The notes: generated from the letters alone by a model not told the origin. 38,392 nucleotides of DNA from a bacterium (GCA_035691305.1 DASSJF010000074.1:1-38392), one strand, 5' to 3'; counted from the first letter of the stretch, positions 18,350-26,814 are shown. Program-made: numbers and translations.

Positions 18350-19222
18350 TCACTTGATGGGCGGATGCTTGTAGAAGAACGTGTAGACGTAGTCCACCAG
18401 CCCGTCGAGCTGTTGCTTGGTCAGCTTGCCACGGAACGACGGCATCAGCCCGTGACCGTCGAGGATCGCGTTACTCAGCTCGCTCGGGTTGCGCTGCACC
18501 ATCTGGTTCGGATCGGTGAAGATGCCGGGGCCCTCGTGCCGCGCCCACGACCACAGCTGCCCGGCCATCTCCGCGCCGCGGGGGCCCCGGCCGTCGCCGT
18601 TCACACCGTGGCACGCCGCGCACTGCTGGTCGTAGAGCTGCTTTGCCGCGCTGAGCTCCTCGGGGCTCGTGCGAAACATCATCTCGTACGCGTTCGCGTC
18701 CCAGCGCTCGGCGTTCGTCAGGTCCTGGGCCTTGTTCGCGCCGAACGACGCCGCCGGCCCGAACGCGGGCATCGCGGTGTGGGGCCGCCCGCCGGTGACC
18801 GTCTCGTACATGATCGCCGGGCTGACGACCGCCTCGAGGTCACGGTTGTGGAAGTTGACCGGCTTGCTCGGCAGCGGCGGCCGGTGCAGTTCGAGATGAA
18901 ACACGCCGAGCAAGGCCGTCAGCACGTCCTTGTCCGGGGCGGTCAGCGTTGCCGCCATCGGCCCGTTGCCGTCGCCTTTGGGACCGTGGCAGACGGCGCA
19001 GTTGGCATCAAACACCTTCTTGCCTTCGATCGCGTCGGGGACGATAGGCCGTTCGTTCTCATCCGTGACGAGCGGGATCTCGACGTATTGGGTTGGGGGC
19101 AGGCTCAGGCCGACCGTGGCGCCGGTCATCCCGACCCGGCCCTGGCAACCGGCGGCGACCAACGCGGCCGCAAGCACGGCCAACGCCGCGGGTGCACGCC
19201 GTCCCCAAAACCCGGTGGACAT
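18350..19222 (-). CDS. Diheme cytochrome c lipoprotein
   Basis: 290 residues. A signal peptide ends in lipobox VAAGC (C26), so it should be lipid-anchored at the periplasmic face. Two class I cytochrome c domains: CAVCH (75-79) followed by GPKGDGNGP, and CAACH (200-204) followed by GVNGDGRGP; likely axial Met are in TAMPAFG (M150) and HGLMPSF. This duplicated quinol:acceptor cytochrome type often works as the cytochrome c1 or electron shuttle of alternative bc complexes. ATG start has GGAGGA about 12 nt upstream. The 116-bp gap before it holds no gene and no clear promoter. Confidence 0.9.
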   Translation of the reverse strand: MSTGFWGRRAPAALAVLAAALVAAGCQGRVGMTGATVGLSLPPTQYVEIPLVTDENERPIVPDAIEGKKVFDANCAVCHGPKGDGNGPMAATLTAPDKDVLTALLGVFHLELHRPPLPSKPVNFHNRDLEAVVSPAIMYETVTGGRPHTAMPAFGPAASFGANKAQDLTNAERWDANAYEMMFRTSPEELSAAKQLYDQQCAACHGVNGDGRGPRGAEMAGQLWSWARHEGPGIFTDPNQMVQRNPSELSNAILDGHGLMPSFRGKLTKQQLDGLVDYVYTFFYKHPPIK

Positions 19223-19338
19223 GCGGATTCGCGCTCCTCCATGCCCTGCATGAACGCACGGCCGCTTGTGGCGAAATGTGCGCGGGGAATTTTCTTTCCA
19301 CGCGGTCGCGCGGCTCCCCTTCCCGGGTCTGCGTCGGT

Positions 19339-20340
19339 TCAGGAGGCGCTCGAGGCCGGGACGCGCGTCTTCGCCGCCGACCGCCGCAGAGCGACGCCGA
19401 GCCCCGCCGCCAGCGCGGCCGCCAGCGCCGCGGCGACCGCTCCGGGCCACCGGTCCTCGCCGGCCGGTAGGCCGGAGAAACGGACCAACACGGCCTGCCC
19501 GGCCCCGACCGAACCGCCCGACCAGTGGACGTACCGCCGTCCCGATGTCGTGACCGGGTCTGCGGGACGGAGTCCGTCCGCTGCGACGCGAATGTCGGTG
19601 TCCGACACTAGAATCTCGACGCGCGCCGCGCCGAAGGGCAGCGTCCACGCGAGCGCCGCGTCACCGCTCCGCGGACGTTCCTGGTAGGCATAGGTGACTT
19701 GGGCCGTGCCGGGGAGGATCGCGCGCGTGTCGGTGATCCGGCCGTCCTCCGTGTGCGGGTCGCGCCAGCCGTCGAGCGGCTGCACCGCACCGGCTCCGGC
19801 CGGCAGCGGGAACGCCAGCGGGTCCGCGGGGGTGGCCACGACCGTGCGGTCGGTGGGGTTCCGCACCTGCTCCACCGTCGTCACGCGCAGCGCCCCGGGT
19901 ACGACGTCCACCACGGCGAAAAGGAGCGCGCCGCGCAGCGCGCGGCGGTCCGCGCCCGCTTCGTAGACGGTCAACGGCAGGTCGCGCGCCGGGGCGTCCG
20001 CGGTGAGCACGATGCGCTGCGCCCCTTCGTATGTGGCGCCCTGGTAGTCGGTGGTCAGGAGGAAGATCTTTAGGCCGCCGACCGGCAGGCCCGAGAAAAC
20101 GTAGGCGCCGTCCGCGCCGGTCCGCGTCTGCCGCTCGGACGACGCTCCGCGCTCGACGATCTCCAGGCGCACGAGTTGCCCCGCGACGGGATGCGCGGGC
20201 GCCGTCCGGTCGATGACCCGCCCGCGGATGACGCCGCTCGCGTCGCCGGGCCCCGGCCCCGCCGGCGGCGCGGCCGGGGCCCGGCCGGGAACGCCCGCGG
20301 CCGCGATGACCGCGGCGGCAAGGACCGCGACCAACGTCAC
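19339..20340 (-). CDS. Secreted, C-terminally membrane-anchored protein with carboxypeptidase-regulatory-like domain
   Basis: 333 residues. Hydrophobic export signal (about 1-25), a beta-sandwich of the carboxypeptidase-regulatory/CNA-B type (about 37-130, VIRGRVIDRT then GADGAYVFSGLPVG), a second domain of about 150 residues, then a C-terminal helix (about 300-322) with a basic stop. The second domain and anchor are clearly homologous to the protein at 24023-24805 (shared TLPFGAARVE/TMPYGAADVE, GRRYVHWSGG/GRPYRRWSAG, VRFSGLPAGEDRWP/VRLDGLPAPEGRWP). GTG overlaps the previous stop as GTGA, so it is the last gene of the ccm operon. Function unknown; a role at the outer face of the membrane in cytochrome assembly or electron transfer is a guess. 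Confidence 0.7.
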   Translation of the reverse strand: MTLVAVLAAAVIAAAGVPGRAPAAPPAGPGPGDASGVIRGRVIDRTAPAHPVAGQLVRLEIVERGASSERQTRTGADGAYVFSGLPVGGLKIFLLTTDYQGATYEGAQRIVLTADAPARDLPLTVYEAGADRRALRGALLFAVVDVVPGALRVTTVEQVRNPTDRTVVATPADPLAFPLPAGAGAVQPLDGWRDPHTEDGRITDTRAILPGTAQVTYAYQERPRSGDAALAWTLPFGAARVEILVSDTDIRVAADGLRPADPVTTSGRRYVHWSGGSVGAGQAVLVRFSGLPAGEDRWPGAVAAALAAALAAGLGVALRRSAAKTRVPASSAS

Positions 20341-20615
20341 CGCGCGCCCATCGCGTCCAGGCGCCGTAGCGCGTCGATCGCCACGGCCTCTTGCCGAGCC
20401 CGCAGCGACTCGTAGTCCGCGTCGCTCATCTTGCCGGTGGCGTGGTCAAGCGTGAGGTCACGGAGCGTCCGCAGGGCCGCCTCGCGCTCCCGCAGAAGCC
20501 GCGGACGCTCGTCGAACACGACGCCGTCCCCGGCGCCCTCCCTGCGGCGCCAGAGCGGCGCGAGCACGTACCACGCTGCCACGGCGGCGAGCGCGACCGC
20601 GATCGCCGCGGTCAC
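20337..20615 (-). CDS. CcmI-like cytochrome c biogenesis protein (short)
   Basis: 92 residues: one N-terminal membrane helix, then a helical segment LREREAALRTLRDLTLDHATGKMSDADYESLRARQ typical of the N-terminal part of CcmI/CycH-like proteins. The TPR domain of full-length CcmI, which holds apocytochrome, is absent. GTG start overlaps the ccmF stop (GTGA). Called by motif and position. Confidence 0.65.
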   Translation of the reverse strand: MTAAIAVALAAVAAWYVLAPLWRRREGAGDGVVFDERPRLLREREAALRTLRDLTLDHATGKMSDADYESLRARQEAVAIDALRRLDAMGAR

Positions 20616-22600
20616 CGTCCGGCGGTCCCGACGAGGCGCGCCGGCACCGTCACCACCGCCGGCCCCGGACGCGCCTCCGGCAGCATCGCGATGATCGCGC
20701 CGACGCTGAGGACAAGGCCGCCGGCCCACATCCACATCACGAGCGGGTTGACGAGCAGCCGCAGCGTCGCCCGCCCGTCCGCCGCCCAACCGACGAGCGT
20801 GATGTACAGGTCGTCCCGCGGCGTGCTGCGCAGGGCCACCTCGCTCGTCGAGTCGCGGCCGTTGAGATACAAGTTGCGCGCGGCGGTGAGCGGGCCGAGG
20901 TCCCGCGCCCCGTCGAAGACGCGGAGCCGCGCGCCGACGACGAGCGCGCCGTGCGCGGTCGCCTGTCCGAGGCCCTCGTAGCGCACCCGGTACGGTCCGA
21001 CCGCCGCGCTCTCACCCGGTGCGAGCGTCGCCACGCGCTGCGTCGCGAAGACGGACGAACCCGTCACGCCGCAGAGCAGGAGCAGCATCCCGAAGTGCAC
21101 GATGTAGCCGCCGTAGCGCCGGCGGTTGCGCGCGATGAGCGCCACGAACGCCCGCGGCGCCGCCTCGCCGCGCAGCGACTGCCGGACGCGCATCCCGCGG
21201 GCGAATTCGAGGACAATCGTGCCCGCCACAAAGCCGGCGAGCGCGAAGACGAGAACCGGCCCGGACGCCCGCATGCCCGCGCCGAGCAGCACCCCGGCGA
21301 CGGCCACGCCCGCGGCGCCCGGCGCCAGGAAGTTGCGGCGTAGGTGCTCCGCCGAGGAGCGGCGCCAGGCGAGCAGCGGTCCTACGCCCATCAGCACCAG
21401 GAGGCCCGCGGCAAGCGGCGGGACGACGTGGTCGAAGAACGGCGGGCCGACGTTGATGCGCCGGCCCGTCAGTACTTCGGAGATGACGGGAAAGACCGTG
21501 CCGAGGAACACCGCCAGCGCAATCGCGAGAAACAGCACGTTGTTGAGGACGAACGCACTCTCCCGCGACAGCGCCGCGTCGAGCTCGTACCGGCCGCGCA
21601 GGGCGTCCCACCGCCACGCCGCGACGGCAAACGCCGCGATCAGGGTCCCGGCGAGAAACACGAGGAACAGCGTGCCGAGCGACGACTGCGTGAACGAGTG
21701 CACGCTGCTCAGCACGCCGCTGCGGGTGAGGAACGTGCCGAAGATCGACAGGCCGAACGCGAGGATCACGAGCACGACGTTCCAGCGGCTCAGCATCTCG
21801 CGGCGTTCCTGAATCATCACCGAGTGAATGAAGGCGGTCGCGACAAGCCACGGCATCAAGGCGGCGTTCTCCACCGGGTCCCACGCCCAGTACCCGCCCC
21901 ATCCGAGCACGACGTACGACCATTTCGCGCCGAACCACAACCCCATGCTGAGGCAGTACCATGCCCAGACCATCCAGCGCCGAGCCAGCAGCACGCCGCC
22001 GTCGGCGGCGTGCCCGGACCCGAGGGCCGCCATGACGATCGCAAACGGCACCGTCAGACCGACGTAGCCGAGATACAACGTCGGGGGATGGATCGCCATC
22101 CAGGGATTGAGCAGCAGAGGGTTCATGCCTGCTCCGTCGGCCGGCGGGAACGGCACGGTCGTGAACGGCGACGCGACCGCGGTCAGCATCACGAGAAAGA
22201 AGGCTGCCACGCCGCCGAGCACCACGACCATCCCGGGAACCAGCGCAGGCTGCGTGCGACCGACCGCCCGGAGGGCCAGCAGCGAGTAGCCGGCCAGCAC
22301 GAGGGCCCACAGCAGCAGCGAGCCTTCCATACCCCCCCAGAAGGCCGTCAGATCGTAGATGAACGGCTGTGCGTCATTGACGTGCGCGGCGACGTACTGG
22401 AAGGTGTAGTCGCGGGTCGCGAGCGCGTACCAGAGTACAATCGCGGCCGCGCCGAGCATCGCCGCGGACCCGCCGAGGGCCCGGACCGCGCTCGCGACGA
22501 ACTCCGCGCGGCGGGCGCGCGCGCCGACCGTCGCTCCGGCGATGGCGTACAAGGTCAGAGCGAGCGCGCCGAGGAGAGCGAACCGGCCGAGGCTAGCCAC
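20612..22600 (-). CDS. ccmF: Cytochrome c heme lyase subunit CcmF
   Basis: 662-residue polytopic membrane protein that attaches heme from holo-CcmE to apocytochrome c. Landmarks: AIHPPTLYLGYVG (H171), the periplasmic WWD heme-handling motif WGGYWAWDPVENA (234-245), FGTFLTRSGVLSSVHSF and, after the last helices, a periplasmic domain. Length and order match CcmF. GTG start three bases after ccmE. Confidence 0.96.
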   Translation of the reverse strand: MASLGRFALLGALALTLYAIAGATVGARARRAEFVASAVRALGGSAAMLGAAAIVLWYALATRDYTFQYVAAHVNDAQPFIYDLTAFWGGMEGSLLLWALVLAGYSLLALRAVGRTQPALVPGMVVVLGGVAAFFLVMLTAVASPFTTVPFPPADGAGMNPLLLNPWMAIHPPTLYLGYVGLTVPFAIVMAALGSGHAADGGVLLARRWMVWAWYCLSMGLWFGAKWSYVVLGWGGYWAWDPVENAALMPWLVATAFIHSVMIQERREMLSRWNVVLVILAFGLSIFGTFLTRSGVLSSVHSFTQSSLGTLFLVFLAGTLIAAFAVAAWRWDALRGRYELDAALSRESAFVLNNVLFLAIALAVFLGTVFPVISEVLTGRRINVGPPFFDHVVPPLAAGLLVLMGVGPLLAWRRSSAEHLRRNFLAPGAAGVAVAGVLLGAGMRASGPVLVFALAGFVAGTIVLEFARGMRVRQSLRGEAAPRAFVALIARNRRRYGGYIVHFGMLLLLCGVTGSSVFATQRVATLAPGESAAVGPYRVRYEGLGQATAHGALVVGARLRVFDGARDLGPLTAARNLYLNGRDSTSEVALRSTPRDDLYITLVGWAADGRATLRLLVNPLVMWMWAGGLVLSVGAIIAMLPEARPGPAVVTVPARLVGTAGR

Positions 22601-22603
22601 GCC

Positions 22604-23035
22604 TCACCGCGGGGATTTGGGATCCGCCGGGTTGTACTTCGTCGGGCACTTCGCCAGCAGCGTGGTCGCGTCGAAGGCACCGTCCCGCGCGATGCCGCCC
22701 TCCACCACCACCTGCCGACCTTCGGCGAAGATGTCGGGCACGACGCCCGTGTAGCGCACCGGCAGCGTGGACGCGCCGTCGGTGATTACGAACGACAGGT
22801 GCCGGTGCGCGTCGTCCCAGCGTACGGTGCCCGCCGCGACCGTCCCGCCGAGGCGCACCCGCGGCGGAAGCGACGACGCCCGCTGCCGCAGCTCGCCGAC
22901 CGTCACCCAGTAGGTCGCCCCCTGTTGGATGCCGCCGTAGACGAGATAGGCCAGCGACAGCACGATGAGCACCGTGCCGCCGGCGAAGACGAGCGTGCGG
23001 CGTCCCGCGCCGCGCGGTCGGGCGGCGGCGCTCAC
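22604..23035 (-). CDS. ccmE: Heme chaperone CcmE, CxxxY type
   Basis: 143 residues: basic N-terminus, one membrane helix (about 14-32) and an OB-fold periplasmic domain. The heme-attachment site is LLAKCPTKY: C130 and Y134, i.e. CxxxY in place of the HxxxY of E. coli. This form is known from Desulfovibrio and archaeal Ccm systems. GTG start (23033-23035) overlaps the ccmD-like stop as GTGA; the longer frame upstream is out of family. Confidence 0.93.
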   Translation of the reverse strand: MSAAARPRGAGRRTLVFAGGTVLIVLSLAYLVYGGIQQGATYWVTVGELRQRASSLPPRVRLGGTVAAGTVRWDDAHRHLSFVITDGASTLPVRYTGVVPDIFAEGRQVVVEGGIARDGAFDATTLLAKCPTKYNPADPKSPR

Positions 23036-23157
23036 GCCGCGCCTCCGCCGAGCCGCTTCACCTCGTCCTCGAGGGCGCGCGCACGGCGAATCAACGCGCG
23101 CACGTAGACGAAGAGCGCGGCCCAGACCACCGCGAACGACCAGAAGAGATACGTCAT
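23032..23157 (-). CDS. ccmD: CcmD-like small membrane protein
   Basis: 41 residues: one membrane helix (TYLFWSFAVVWAALFVYVRAL) and a charged coiled tail (RRARALEDEVKRL), the usual CcmD shape. Overlaps ccmC (ATGA) and ccmE (GTGA). CcmD helps release holo-CcmE from CcmABC. Identification rests on size, topology and position, since the family has little sequence conservation. Confidence 0.85.
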   Translation of the reverse strand: MTYLFWSFAVVWAALFVYVRALIRRARALEDEVKRLGGGAA

Positions 23158-23843
23158 GCCGTCCGCGCCCGGTCGTCCGCAAGCGCCTCGACCTGCGCCT
23201 CCATCACGCCGAGGCCGATCCGAAGCCGCACCAGCAGGACGTACACGACGCTCCACGCGACGAGGCCGACGAGCAGCGCCCACGCCATCTGCGGCGCCAG
23301 ACCGACGCTGTGGGAGGTGAAGATCACGGGCGAGAGCGCCCGGAGGTACCGGGCTGAGAACCACACCAGCGGCACGTCGACGAACCCGACGATCGCGAAG
23401 ACCGCGGCGATCCGGCGCTGGCGGTCGTCGTCGCCGGCGGCGGCCCGGAGCAGCAAATACCCCGCGTAGATGAACCACAGAATCAGGTACGTGACGAGCT
23501 GCGGATCCCAGGTCCACCAGGTGTTCCACACGGGCCGCGCCCACAGCGAGCCGGTGATGATGACGAGGCTCGCGAACAGCACGCCGATCTCCGCGGCCGC
23601 GGCGCTCGCGACGTCCCAGCCCCGCCGGGCGGTTCGCAGATACTGCACGGCCGCCCACGCGGAATGGCCGAAGGCGACGAACCCGACCCACGCCAGCGGC
23701 AGGTGCACGTAGAAGATGCGCTGGACATCGCCCATGATGCTCTCGCGCGGCGCGTAGATGAACGCCCCGTAGAGGGCGGCGAGCATCAGGCCCCCCATCG
23801 CCCACACGAGCCACCCGTCCGGTGTTCGACGCACGTCATTCAT
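23154..23843 (-). CDS. ccmC: Heme exporter/handling protein CcmC
   Basis: 229 residues with six predicted helices. The WWD motif reads VWNTWWTWDPQL (105-116) and the flanking heme-ligand His are H47 (FYVHLPLAW) and H177 (FTSHSVGL). CcmC loads heme on CcmE. First gene of the ccmCDEF unit. The annotated ATG at 23841-23843 overlaps a good -10 hexamer, so translation may really start at GTG 23832-23834 from a leaderless or nearly leaderless mRNA. Confidence 0.94.
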   Translation of the reverse strand: MNDVRRTPDGWLVWAMGGLMLAALYGAFIYAPRESIMGDVQRIFYVHLPLAWVGFVAFGHSAWAAVQYLRTARRGWDVASAAAAEIGVLFASLVIITGSLWARPVWNTWWTWDPQLVTYLILWFIYAGYLLLRAAAGDDDRQRRIAAVFAIVGFVDVPLVWFSARYLRALSPVIFTSHSVGLAPQMAWALLVGLVAWSVVYVLLVRLRIGLGVMEAQVEALADDRARTA

Positions 23844-23871
23844 GATAACAAAGCCCGCGAAGCCCTTTCAA
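23842..23871 (-). promoter_or_regulatory. Possible sigma-70-type promoter of ccmC operon
   Basis: Minus strand TTGAAA (23866-23871), 18-bp spacer, TATCAT (23842-23847). Five of six matches in each hexamer. Predicted transcription start is about 23835, inside the annotated reading frame. The remaining 150 bp up to 24022 contain an inverted pair GCGGCCG/CGGCCGC (near 23884-23914) and no gene. Confidence 0.5.
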
Positions 23872-24022
23872 CAAACGCGGGCGCGGCCGCTCAGAACGTA
23901 TCGTTCGGCCGCGACCGGTACAGCCGTCCAAGGGAGGCGCGCGTCATCTCCGGAGCCCGTGCGGGAGCCGGAATCGCGATGCTCTCGATCCACGCCGGCG
24001 CGCGGGTCACGACCATCGCCAT

Positions 24023-24805
24023 TCACGCCGGCTCCCTTCCCGGCTGTGGCGGCATCGGCCGCCGGCGCAGCGCCATGACCAACGCGGAGATAAGGACGAC
24101 CGCGAAGAGGCCGGCGACCACTTCCGGCCACCGCCCTTCCGGCGCGGGGAGACCGTCGAGGCGCACCGCGAACGCCTCGCCCGGACCGATCGGCCCCGCG
24201 GACCACCGCCGGTAGGGCCGGCCGCGCTCGGTCACCACGTCGCCGCCGCGCAGGCGCACTCCCGAGACCCGAATGCCGTGCTCCGGTGCGAGCAGCTCGA
24301 CGTCGGCCGCTCCGTACGGCATCGTCCAGCGGAGCGCCGCCGTGGCCGCACTAGGCTGGAAGACGAACGCATACGCCATTTCCCCGGTCGTGAAGAGCGC
24401 GGGCACGGCATCGGTAATGACCCCGTTCGCCTCCCGCGGACTGCGCCATCCGCCGACGAACTCGACCGGCTGCGCTTGCACGGGATGCGGCGAAATCTCC
24501 GGCAGGGGCAGCGCCAAGCGGTCCTGCTTGGTGCCGAGGACCACGTGATCGGACACCGTCGCCAGCCGCTGAATCACACTTACTCGAAGCGAACGTTCGG
24601 CCGGCTCGATGACTATCAGGGCGGTCTGACCCGACAACGGCAGCGGCGCTCCCGCGGCCTCGGAGACCGTGGGGACCGGATTCGCCCCGGCCGGCGGCGG
24701 CTCCAGAACGACAGCCGAGCCGGCGGCCACAGTAAGAAGGAGAGCCGTCCAGGCTCCCCTCCCCGACCGCCGCCGGCACCGCCAGATTGGAGCCGGCAAG
24801 ATCAC
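24023..24805 (-). CDS. Secreted, C-terminally anchored protein, paralogue of 19339-20340
   Basis: 260 residues: basic N-terminus plus hydrophobic signal (about 14-35), a beta-rich extracytoplasmic domain and a C-terminal helix (about 230-250) before RRRPMPPQP. The last 130 residues are homologous to the surface protein that ends the ccm operon, but the carboxypeptidase-regulatory-like domain is missing here. GTG start overlaps the preceding stop (GTGA), so it is translated with the Ig-repeat protein. Function unknown. Confidence 0.65.
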   Translation of the reverse strand: MILPAPIWRCRRRSGRGAWTALLLTVAAGSAVVLEPPPAGANPVPTVSEAAGAPLPLSGQTALIVIEPAERSLRVSVIQRLATVSDHVVLGTKQDRLALPLPEISPHPVQAQPVEFVGGWRSPREANGVITDAVPALFTTGEMAYAFVFQPSAATAALRWTMPYGAADVELLAPEHGIRVSGVRLRGGDVVTERGRPYRRWSAGPIGPGEAFAVRLDGLPAPEGRWPEVVAGLFAVVLISALVMALRRRPMPPQPGREPA

Positions 24806-26277
24806 GGCGCCACCACCACCGCGAGCCGAAAGACCGGCAGCGCGTATCCGAGCGCGAGGCCAGGACCGTCGTCGAGGACCGTGAGATGCGGCACCTGATA
24901 GGTGAGCACCGTGCGGTCCTTCCCTTCGTAGATCATCGGATACAGGTCGATCAGGTGCACGCCCGGTCCGCCGGTTGCGGTCAGGTAGACCGCGACGTCT
25001 CCGCGGCTGTTGAAGCCGCAGGCGTATCCTTCGTACCCGTTGTCGTAGGTCACCGCGACCCCGTTGTCGAGTTCGGTCCACCCAATCCCCTTGATCTCGA
25101 CCTTGAACCGCTCGCCCGGTTTGACCCGCGCGGGCGCAACGGCAACCAGGCTACGCTGGACGAAGTACGGCGCCGACGCGAGGACCTTGCCGTGCTGCAC
25201 AAGCTGCAGCATGTGCCATCCGCCCAAGTCGTCCGGGACGGTGAGTTGTCGCGCGAGCGAGCCGTCGGGCTTGGCCGCGGCGGCGACGAGCCTGTTGGTC
25301 ACGACGGGCGACATTCCGGTCATGCGGTTGCCTGCGCCCATCGTGGCCCACACGATGTCCGCGGTGCTGCCGCCCGGCAGTCCCGTCGCCGCGACGGCGA
25401 AAGTCGAGAGCACCGGACCCGCGGCGGGGGTGACGGCAAGCGAGACGCCCTGTGCCGGCTCCGATGTCGCCACCATGGCGCGGGCGGCGTCTTGCGAGAG
25501 CCTGGCCACGCGCGCGGGATCCGGCCATTCCAGGCGGTTCGGGGGCACGGCCCCGCCGGCTGTGACGGTAAACGTCCACGTCCGGTCGATGCAGAGATGA
25601 AGGATCGTGCACCCGGCGCCCTGCTGCGGGTTGAGGTACGGCGTTCCGGCGGAGGCCACGTCGAACTGCACGGCGTGAGGGCCGGGAGCGCCCGCGGCGC
25701 GGAAGCGCGCGCGCGCCACCCCGCGCGTGGTCACCGCGGAAACGAAGCCGAGGTAGCGGTTATCGTACCGGATCGCGGAGGTGTTCCACGGCGCGGGGGC
25801 CATCCCGTGGACGACGACCTCGATCGGCGTTCCGACCGGCCCGCTCGTGGGTGTCATCGCCGCGCCGAACTCAACGTGGAAATCGGCCTGGGCGACCTGG
25901 CGGCCGTCGAGGACCGCCGCGACCTGATGCGGTCCCCAGAGGTCCTCCGGCGCGGTAAACGCCACGGCGATGCGGCCCTGGGAATCCGCGACGGCGCGGC
26001 CGAGCAGCGTCGGGGCGGGCTGATACTCGACGCCCGACCAGGTCACCATGCCCTTGTCGGCCTTGGTTTTGTACTTGCCGTCTTCCGACAGCCAGCCGAC
26101 CGCCATTTGCGCCCCCGGCGTGAAGCCGGTGCCGGCCAGCCGGACTTGTGCGCCCGGCAGCCCGTGCGCAGGCGAAAGCGTAATCGACGGCCCGCCGGCC
26201 GCCTGAACGTCCGGCATTCCGGGTCCTACGACGAGGGCGGTCAGCACCACGGCGACCGCCCAGCGATGCCCGCGCAT
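24802..26277 (-). CDS. Secreted protein with about four Ig-like (IPT/TIG-type) domains
   Basis: 491 residues. Signal peptide ends near VQA-AGG (about 26). Four beta-sandwich-like repeats can be outlined: about 28-135 (PAHGLPGAQVRLAGTGFTPG), 140-240, 285-385 and 387-475 (ARVKPGERFKVEIKGIGWT). Repeat 2 carries a Cys pair (GCTILHLC). The first has the P-x-x-G-x-x-G...GxGF pattern of IPT/TIG folds. ATG has AGGAGG well placed. It sits 12 bp after the first cupredoxin and is coupled to the anchored protein downstream, so it likely acts at the cell surface or in the periplasm with them; no catalytic motif is seen. Confidence 0.7.
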   Translation of the reverse strand: MRGHRWAVAVVLTALVVGPGMPDVQAAGGPSITLSPAHGLPGAQVRLAGTGFTPGAQMAVGWLSEDGKYKTKADKGMVTWSGVEYQPAPTLLGRAVADSQGRIAVAFTAPEDLWGPHQVAAVLDGRQVAQADFHVEFGAAMTPTSGPVGTPIEVVVHGMAPAPWNTSAIRYDNRYLGFVSAVTTRGVARARFRAAGAPGPHAVQFDVASAGTPYLNPQQGAGCTILHLCIDRTWTFTVTAGGAVPPNRLEWPDPARVARLSQDAARAMVATSEPAQGVSLAVTPAAGPVLSTFAVAATGLPGGSTADIVWATMGAGNRMTGMSPVVTNRLVAAAAKPDGSLARQLTVPDDLGGWHMLQLVQHGKVLASAPYFVQRSLVAVAPARVKPGERFKVEIKGIGWTELDNGVAVTYDNGYEGYACGFNSRGDVAVYLTATGGPGVHLIDLYPMIYEGKDRTVLTYQVPHLTVLDDGPGLALGYALPVFRLAVVVAP

Positions 26278-26289
26278 TGTCCGTCCTCC

Positions 26290-26814
26290 TTACTTAGCGG
26301 TAATCGCGGCTGCTCCCGAAGGCGTCACGCTCGGCGCCGTGGCCGTCGCGGACACGACGAGCGCATCCCACTGGCCGGAGATGGCGTGTCCGGGGACGCC
26401 GCAGACGAACTCGTACGTCCCGGCCTTGCTCGCCTCGAACGTGAAGGTCTGCGTCTGGCCCTTCGCGAGTCCGGACGAGAAGTTGCCGCTCATCGCGCCG
26501 GCGAAAGCCGGGCTGGACGGCGGCGTGACCTGCGTGTGGCCGCCGGATGCCGCCACCGCGACACTGTGGTTGGTCGCGTCCGCGTTCTCAAAATGCACGA
26601 CGATCTCCCAGCCGGCCGGAACGGTGACCGTCATCCCGCCGCGCTGGTAGCCGTTGAAGGCGAATCCCCCGCTCGCCGTCTTGTTGGCCACGATCGTGAC
26701 CTCGGCGGTATGCGCCGCCGCGTGCAGCAGCGGCGTTCCAAGCGCCATCGCCCCGGCCGCCACCAGCGCCGCAACAACGAAGATCCGCCGCGTCCCCGCC
26801 TGCCGCTGTTTCAC
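26290..26814 (-). CDS. Sulfocyanin-like cupredoxin 1 (type I copper protein)
   Basis: 174 residues. Signal or anchor helix (about 11-34), then a cupredoxin domain with FAFNGYQRGGMTVTVPAGW and C-terminal CGVPGHAISGQWD. Copper ligands: H83, C138, H143; at the axial position, ten residues after Cys, sulfocyanins have Met (GMW) while here it is Q148. That Gln is the axial ligand type known from stellacyanin. A periplasmic one-electron carrier; sulfocyanin and rusticyanin serve iron oxidation or terminal oxidases in other organisms. GTG start follows GAGGTGAGGAC. Nearly identical in its core to the protein at 28487-29035. Confidence 0.88.
   Translation of the reverse strand: MKQRQAGTRRIFVVAALVAAGAMALGTPLLHAAAHTAEVTIVANKTASGGFAFNGYQRGGMTVTVPAGWEIVVHFENADATNHSVAVAASGGHTQVTPPSSPAFAGAMSGNFSSGLAKGQTQTFTFEASKAGTYEFVCGVPGHAISGQWDALVVSATATAPSVTPSGAAAITAK

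Noticed and set aside
16534-18357. Plus-strand open frame of 607 codons opposite cytochrome b and Rieske genes
   Set aside because: Charged, motif-free antisense translation; the minus-strand proteins carry clear cofactor motifs.
26290-26814. Reading the cupredoxin as a CoxB (cytochrome oxidase subunit II) fragment
   Set aside because: No CuA motif (C-x3-C) and no two-helix N-terminus; a single Cys with H-C-H-Q ligands fits sulfocyanin-like proteins.
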